Source: Nilaparvata lugens
Lineage: Eukaryota > Arthropoda > Insecta > Hemiptera > Delphacidae
Assembly: GCF_014356525.2 (NCBI RefSeq)
Contig: NC_052505.1
Location: forward strand, 1,337,207 to 1,401,206
Direction: 5' to 3'
DNA: 64,000 nucleotides
Position numbers and translations under genes: made by a program. Below are positions 57,985-64,000 of this stretch, one piece after another (positions within the stretch are counted from its first letter, which is position 1; the number at the start of each line of letters is the position of its first letter). The notes under the pieces were generated by a model. It searched no databases. It was not told the origin of the DNA and was given only the letters and a program-made list of their open reading frames with translations.

Positions 57985-58090
57985 TAAGGAATAGCCGAGA
58001 GCGTTAAGGCGTACATCAGTCAGAACTCAATGTTCAGTGAATAACAAACATATGATCTAGGTTCGAATCTCGGTCAATGACTTTTTTTTT
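57985..58090 (+). ncRNA. tRNA-like SINE head
   Basis: tagccgagagcgttaaggcg resembles a tRNA A box (Leu/Ser type) and ggttcgaatctcgg a B box about 50 bases on, followed by a T-run (58082-58090) as a Pol III stop. No good acceptor stem, so SINE or pseudogene rather than a working tRNA. Confidence 0.5.
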
Positions 58091-58446
58091 TGTCGATGAA
58101 TTTCGACTTTTAATACCTATTTTTTATATTAGTTACCGTAATTTAAATTTCAATCAATTTTTTAGATATATTTTGAGACAAAACTGTGAAATATGCAATT
58201 ATATTAATTTTTTCATCACATTATTTCAAAATAGTAATGAAAATTCTATTCATCCATCTATCCATGATATTGCACCGGGCGCAAAGCTCGCGCCTAATAT
58301 TAATAGTATAAAAATATGGTCATTATTGTAAATTATTAATTAGTAATATTGAAATTAATTGACAGTAAAAGTTGTCATAAGCAAGATTCAAACTATCAAA
58401 ATAGGCTGTTTGAATTTTATTTATTTTTTAATTTCTTATATATTGG

Positions 58447-58605
58447 GAAGTTTTTTTTGGGTGTGGCGAAAAATAGCGTTCGCACCTTGGGCAAAAATGT
58501 ATTTCCGGCTCTCAATCTTTTCTAGTCCTCGGCCTACGGCCTCGGACTTAAAACCGATTTCGAGCCGGAAATATCTCATTTTCGGCCCTAGGTGCGAAAT
58601 ATACT
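58447..58605 (+). mobile_element. R4 hairpin MITE, copy 2
   Basis: gtgtggcgaaaaatagcgtt to attttcggccctaggtgcga. Inverse of 8039-8180. Confidence 0.65.
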
Positions 58606-58914
58606 ATTGTAATAATACTATGTTGTGCGAAATAAATTAATTTTTGAATTGAAAAAAAAAACTATGTGGAGATAGTTTGTTGGTGCGGCCAAGTATCAAC
58701 TTAGATATAGATGGCCGTGGGATAGATGGCCGTAAGTCAGTAAGTTAAGGTGCATTTTTGTTGAAATTTGAATTTAAATTTAAATTTAAACGTAAATTTC
58801 CGCAGTCGACGACGGCAAGCATTTTTGACATCCATATTGTCTAAATTTCAAGTGTGCTAAAACAGCTGATCAAATAACTTTTCATTATTTGTGTTTATTA
58901 TTCAAGAATAAAAA
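58605..58914 (+). repeat. R15 repeat, left part
   Basis: Matches 54690-54960. Continues at 59891 after R1 copy L. Confidence 0.8.
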
Positions 58915-59890
58915 TCTGGTGTGGTACACTCACATAACTTTCCTTGCTCATTGAACTGTAAGCCCCATTCTCAAACGAGAATAATTTGGGGGAATAACAT
59001 AATGACAATTGGTGGCAACATATTTGAAACTACGATCAGACTTCTATATATGTGTATATATAATTGTTTTCAGAGTACTTTTTCCTTTGTGTAAATTGTG
59101 AAATTTGATGAAGTCGTCAAAACAGCTGTTCTACATATGAAATATCTCGGCTATGTGATCTTTTTATGAACTGCTCTACCTACCTACCTCATGCACGAGA
59201 ACGAGGTTACAAAGTCCATTTCTCAAGGATGGGGTGGACCCCCCATTAGTTTCCCAGAAAGGAGACTCATGCCAGTTGATAGAGCTGATAAATAACTATA
59301 CAGGGTATGAATTTGAAAAAAAATCGGTCAAGTCGTTTTTGAGAAAATCGTGAAAAACATGGTTTTTTAGTAATTATCCGCCATTTTTCTCAAGAATATC
59401 ATGGAGCTCCTGCAATTTTCCCAGAAATGAGACTCATGCCATTTGATAAGGCTTATGAATAGCTATCTCGAGTATAAATTTAAAGAAAATCGTTAAAGCC
59501 GTTTTCGAGAAAACCGTGAAAAACATGGTTTTTTAGCCATTATCCGCCATTTTGAATTGAATTTTATTGAATTTCTTACTTTCGGATCCTCATGGTACAA
59601 GGACCTCAAGTTTGAAATTTCAAGTCAATCGGTTAATTAGGAATGGAGTTATCGTGTTCACAGACACACACAGCGACCAACACCCAAAAATCATGTTTTT
59701 GGACTCAGGGGACCTTGAAACGTATAGAAAACATGGTACCTTGAATTTTTTGGAAAGCAATACTTTCCTTACCTATGGTAATAGGGCAAGGAAAGTAATG
59801 AAACGTATAGAAAACATGAAATTAGGGTACCTTAAATTTTTTTGGAAAGCAATACTCTCCTTACCTATGGTAATAGGGCAAGGAAAGTAA
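58915..59890 (+). mobile_element. R1 subfamily 2, doubled 3' end (copy L)
   Basis: TCTGGTGTGGTACACTCACA to two successive GGCAAGGAAAGT hairpin ends (about 59799 and 59889). CA tract reduced. The empty site at 54950 allows the ends to be set to within a short A-run. Confidence 0.9.
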
Positions 59891-59945
59891 AAACATTTCC
59901 AATAATATCAACATATTGCCATTTGAAAGTACAGTATAAAAAAGT

Positions 59946-60480
59946 ATAAACTCAAGATCCCCCATCAAAACATAATTGAACATAATCTTTGAGGTTATTT
60001 TGAAATCTACTCAATCTGAGATCCTCACCCTGTCGTGGTCGACAACGGCATTTACGCACAAACTTCACCCAGCTTAAGTAAGTGAGAATCATCGTTCATA
60101 GAATAACAGCTGTGAATAACAAATAGTGAGTAGGTTTTTGATTTTGTATTCAAATTTTTTAAATAAGTGCAATATTTCTAGAGTTTTTAATTTATTGTGA
60201 TACATTCTGTGATTCATTTAGAGTATAAAATCAACCTTCAAAATTCAAATTTTAAATCATCATTTCTGGACCGAAAATCAAGTGATGACGAAGCAGTGTG
60301 TGACTATATAACCTTATCTTTTGGACAACATTAACATTTTATCAAAATTTTTGGAGAGAAATAGTACAGGCTCAGCCTAGTTTTTCCTCCAATGTCATAA
60401 TTGTATTTTGATTATAGTATTTTATACAATAAATAAATAAATAAATAAATAGAATAGAAATTATTTCATTCTATCACGTG
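59946..60480 (+). other. AT-rich sequence with a LINE-like tail
   Basis: The tail ataaataaataaataaataa at 60429-60450 follows ctcagcctagtttttcctcc. No gene. Confidence 0.4.
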
Positions 60481-60975
60481 TAATTGAAACTTACATCAAG
60501 CATAGTAATAATCATGACAACCAGTTTGCGTAAATCATCATCTGTCTCGGAAAGCAATTCATTACTGTCATGCAATTATCAGTCGTTCTCGAAAGTTCTG
60601 AAGTTAGAACAGAGTTGCGATTCCACAATTGCCAATGGAACAATTGCGCGTAAACTCCGGAGCTACTCGGTTAATCTTACAAAATGCTGCCGGGAAGTGA
60701 ACTTTTTAAAAGTTTCAACTTTAGAGGCCCGGACAGTTGAATGCAAGTTGCCAACAATGCTTCAATTGAACTTTGTCTCGCTGCGAGTTTAACTGGGCGG
60801 AATAAAATCGAATATTGTTTGGAGTTTTGCACACTGTTTTCCAGCCTCACAGTTTTAATTTTGTGCTCGCCCGACATCCGAAAACTTTCTGATGGACAGT
60901 GCAGTCAAAAGCTGAACATTGCTGTATTCAGAGCATGGCCGGCCGGTTCGGCGTTTCTGATGTCAGAATGAGATG
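60481..60975. other. Balanced-GC unique island, no gene recognised
   Basis: About 45% GC, unlike its surroundings. A 102-codon plus-strand frame (60484-60792) and a 76-codon one lack any domain I recognise. Possibly regulatory or old coding sequence. Confidence 0.35.
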
Positions 60976-61078
60976 TAGATGATGCAGAAATTTCGTAGGT
61001 CTGGATAGAATAGAATTTTATTTTTTTATTTTTTGAATAAATAATAGAATAGATTTTATTGATCAACAAAATAATATA

Positions 61079-61461
61079 CAGTAGCCTCTCTCTTAACCGG
61101 ACACCTTTTAACCGGACATCGGTTTAACCGGACTACACTCCACGGAAGTGACATCTCTTTAACCGGAAAATAATTATCAGCACATCGGTTCAACCGGACT
61201 GGATTGGCAGGAAATGTTTGGTTTTAAATATTTCAAATGTAAAAAGGCTTAGCAACTAACTATTTTCTTGTGTTTTGTGTTCACAGATATCATAATAAAG
61301 CGTCTAGTTTTATTATTTTTACGTAAAAGTCATTATTGGCTTATAAACTACAAAATATGCGTACCAATTTAACGACTTTTAGGGAACGTCGGTTTAACCG
61401 GAAAAAACGTTATCCGGACTGGCCTCAGTCCCGATGAGTCCGGATAAGAGAGAGGCTACTG
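61079..61461. mobile_element. pogo/Tigger-like MITE
   Basis: CAGTAGCCTCTCTCTTAACC to GGATAAGAGAGAGGCTACTG flanked by TA. Repeated taaccggac words inside. TA target and CAG start fit the pogo group; no transposase. Confidence 0.85.
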
Positions 61462-61509
61462 TAGTTTTATATTATTCTTTATATCAAAAAGTTTGATTTT
61501 CGGTAATAA

Positions 61510-62030
61510 ATTCGAATTCATTTATTTGCCATAAAATGATACAGATTGATAAAATAAATGTTCTAACTTACAAAATGGCACTACCGGCAAAGAAAACTTG
61601 TGCGCCGGCAGTGAGTTCGAACATTATGGAAAACCAGGTCACATCTCAAAACTTACAAACGATAAGACAAAGTAACAAAATCACAAGCAAATAACAAACT
61701 TAAAAAGACCAATTCAAGGAAGCCATGACAATTTTTTTCAAATTTATAACACAAGAATGAAACACTACATAATGGATATAGATAATTTAAAATAAACATT
61801 TATCCTAATCCAATCCAGTATAAGATTCATTATGGATTTTTTAATTCTATTAATTATGAATTCAGTTGGGACTTTATTTATAAACAAGTAACACTGATAT
61901 TCAAACTGACGTCTACATACACTCAAGCTGGTAAAGTCAATATCAAATTGTAATGGATTGGAGGGACGTAAATTATATGGATTATTCCTTAAGTTGAATG
62001 TGTCACTATTCTTATTGATGAATAATAAGA
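61510..62030 (-). mobile_element. 5'-truncated LINE, second copy
   Basis: Same family as 5738-6433. Contains 3' UTR, then RT C-terminal codons. Confidence 0.8.
61765..62030 (-). pseudogene. RT C-terminal fragment (LINE)
   Basis: About 88 codons on the minus strand: LLFINKNSDTFNLRNNPYNL, RPSNPLQFDIDFT, then FINKVPTEFIINRIKKSIMN, LILDWIRINVYFKLSISIM and TAG at 61767-61765. It reads intact where the 6140-6412 copy is frame-shifted. It lacks palm motifs because of truncation at 62030. Confidence 0.75.
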
Positions 62031-62099
62031 AACAATATTAATAAACAAAATTATATTTTTTTAATAGGTGAATATTTCCTATTTAGTTATAATAATGTG

Positions 62100-62305
62100 A
62101 AATATTTCTTCTATGTTTAGTTTTGAAACATCTAAATTTGAAAATTTACTTTGTGAAAATACTTGAGGACTGAAAATTTTGTGAATTGAAGAACTACAAG
62201 ACTTAACCTATTTTGGACTATATGTTATCTAAATTTGGGAGAGGAATAACACAAGATTACCTTATTTTTCCTCTCCCTATCATTTTGATAATGTATTTAT
62301 TAAAT
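62100..62305 (+). mobile_element. LINE 3' UTR (R8), plus
   Basis: cctattttggactatatgtt then gggagaggaataacacaaga; inverse of 22560-22720 and 40560-40650. Confidence 0.65.
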
Positions 62306-62493
62306 AAGTGAAATGAAAATAACATATACATGGATCTCGTCAGTCAGGTACAAAGGAAAGTGAAATACATTAACATAGATGAAGTAACTTCATATTGAAT
62401 CATGTAGCAATGATTTGAATTTGTTTGTTGTACTACTCATTTTGAACTAAATTTCACAAATAAGCAATGGGAAATTAAATTGAATCTATGTTT

Positions 62494-62601
62494 ACTTTCC
62501 TTGCCCTATTACCATAGGTAAGGAAAGTATTGCTTTCCGAAAAAAATAAAGGTATCCCAATTTCTAAATCACTATACGTTTCAAGGTCCCCTGAGTCCAA
62601 A
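62494..62601 (-). mobile_element. R1 3' end only
   Basis: actttccttgccctattacc to caaggtcccctgagtccaaa. The remainder is missing and R3 starts directly. Confidence 0.8.
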
Positions 62602-63050
62602 ATGCGCAAAGTGACGGTTTCCTGCACCAAAAGAAACGTTTACAGGCGAGGGCGGAATGGTTTCTTGAGTGCAGCACAGGAACTTTGCGCACGTATTTCA
62701 CATTAAATTTCTCCTACAGTAACCATTGAATATGAAAAGTGGGTAATTATGGGTAAAATTCCCTGAAATCCATCAAATGTTTGTGTATGTGATGCTGTTA
62801 TTGATAAAAACCTTAATTTATTTAAAATTGAATAATAATGTAGTAAATGAATGAAGGCGGCTGTCACTGATGTGGTGGCTGTCGCTGTCATCCACTGTTG
62901 TCCACTGCCTTCTTCATATTATAACGTGCACCACAACACTATACCACAGTCAGTGCAGTTACCAACTTAATTTTGATTTTGGTGCACTGGTGCTCCATAT
63001 AACCTACTAACTATTTTGCGTTGCCATGTTGCAAATCTGGAGTGCAGAAA
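62602..63050 (-). repeat. Dispersed repeat R3, copy 2
   Basis: Inverse of 705-1166. Reads tgcgcaaagtgacggtttcc to aaatctggagtgcag. Confidence 0.65.
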
Positions 63051-63908
63051 ACCTTTTTTCGCCACACTTGGATGTAATGAGCTGGTTTACGTGCGTCATA
63101 TGGAGGCCGAAAGTGATTGTTTTCCGACCAGGCCGGTAAAACTTTACGGCCCTAGGGCTGTAAAATGACCTTGAATAACAGCTGATCGTGTCCGATCCCG
63201 ATCTCACAAAAATCATAGAGAGATAATCTCATAACGACTGTAATAATCTATATAATTATGTATCGTGAATCGTGGTATTATGTCTATAATATATTTTATA
63301 AATTACTGTTTAATAATTTAATATTTATTGTGTTTTTGATATCAAACAATGAATACAATGGCTGCATTGTCCATTGTCAGAAAGGTACGTATCGCAAGTA
63401 TTTAAAAGTGAAGAATCGAATTTGAAATCAAAGTACAATAATTGTATCATTATTTAAAAGTGAGGTAGAGTAATAATTGTTTCTTTTTTATTATCGAATT
63501 CCACTTCTTAATGCAATACAATCAACTATAATAACAAGAAATACAGCAGAGATCTGAAGTTTAAGGTAAGCCTACTGGTGAAACTCAGCCTTGACTAAAA
63601 AATTCCTAGTAATTTTTCCGTAATTCATTATTAAAACTTTTAGATAATTTTTCTTTAATATTGAACCATATAGAGAAAACATTAGGCCCACTCAAGATTG
63701 AATCTTCGAATGTTTTCTCTATGATTTCAGAGCAATATTTTGTTGTGAAAATGCCGGCAAACCAGCTTCAAATTAATATGCCGCTATACACTATATTATA
63801 GTAGCCTACATACGTTACCTGACTTAATTCAGAGTGAAAATTTTATTGTGAAACAGATAATAATATTAATTTTAATAATATAAGTCATGAGCCAAAGTCT
63901 GTTGTACC
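63050..63908. repeat. 0.9-kb duplicated block, copy 2
   Basis: Collinear with 57002-57900, with small indels (for example an extra ccgatc near 63193) and about 95% visual identity. Similarity ends at ctgttgtac. Confidence 0.85.
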
Positions 63909-64000
63909 TTTTAGGTTATTGCTCCTGGATGATAGGAGACTACAAATGTCGTATTTTGAGTGTCCAAAACTCAGCGGTTATCCTTATAGCTGCCATTTTG

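Noticed and set aside
57985..58090. Functional tRNA-Leu/Ser gene
   Set aside because: A and B boxes are there, but acceptor and T stems do not pair properly, so it is listed as a SINE head or pseudogene.
60484..60792. 102-codon plus-strand frame as a small gene
   Set aside because: No domain, no strong start context, and overlapping frames on both strands. It is left as a unique island.

Overview
The window looks like AT-rich, transposon-dense insect DNA with almost no coding sequence. Repeat style and intron size suggest a hemipteran, possibly a planthopper, but that is inference and I cannot confirm a species. No bacterial signatures (operons, Shine-Dalgarno spacing, dense ORFs) are present. 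The only piece of a host gene I can support is one 119-bp exon on the minus strand at 4061-4179. It encodes the start of the first immunoglobulin domain of a DIP/lachesin-like neuronal cell-surface protein. Genes of this type have very large introns, so the window is most simply read as intronic sequence around that exon. The next exon should lie before position 1, and the signal-peptide exon should lie at higher coordinates, probably beyond 64000.

Everything else is transposon-derived or tandem repeat. The dominant family, here called R1, has at least 13 full or partial copies. It has a start beginning TCTGG, a subterminal ACTTTCCTTGCC motif, a CA microsatellite in its 3' half, and a 3' hairpin ending GGCAAGGAAAGT. 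This architecture resembles HINE/DINE-1 type non-autonomous Helitron-like elements. Family R2 is a roughly 380-bp TA-flanked MITE, often carrying nested insertions. R5 and R6 are medium-length families with ends reading GAGCGAAGC or GAGCGAAGTGAGG. R14 is flanked by TTAA. A P- or hAT-like MITE has 8-bp target duplications. There is also a canonical Helitron at 13.4 kb, a pogo-like MITE at 61.1 kb, and several 5'-truncated non-LTR retrotransposons with reverse transcriptase C-terminal remnants (6.1, 27.6, 51.4 and 61.8 kb).

Layout: 0-5.2 kb holds dispersed repeats, the DIP exon, a hairpin element and an ACATTGAAAA minisatellite. From 5.2 to 20.2 kb lie nested MITEs, R1 copies and a Helitron. 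From 20.2 to 33.6 kb there is mixed unique sequence, R5/R6 nests, a CT-rich array and a LINE remnant. From 33.9 to 42.6 kb there is a dense satellite zone: a GA-rich 30-bp array, a GT tract, a 1-kb CTT tract, a 91-bp satellite interrupted by R1, and a GA-rich array of about 45-bp units. At 43.4-45.3 kb lies a striking 1.84-kb near-perfect palindrome. From 45.9 to 64 kb there are more R1, R2, TTAA and P/hAT-like elements, a minisatellite split by a 1.65-kb TIR element, a truncated LINE sitting inside an R2 terminus, and a roughly 0.9-kb block duplicated at 57 and 63 kb.

The window does not show a set of genes working together. Its value is as a record of transposon nesting, with several insertions whose empty sites can be read inside the window, and as a source of unusual DNA structure (long palindromes, purine/pyrimidine tracts, possible hammerhead relics).
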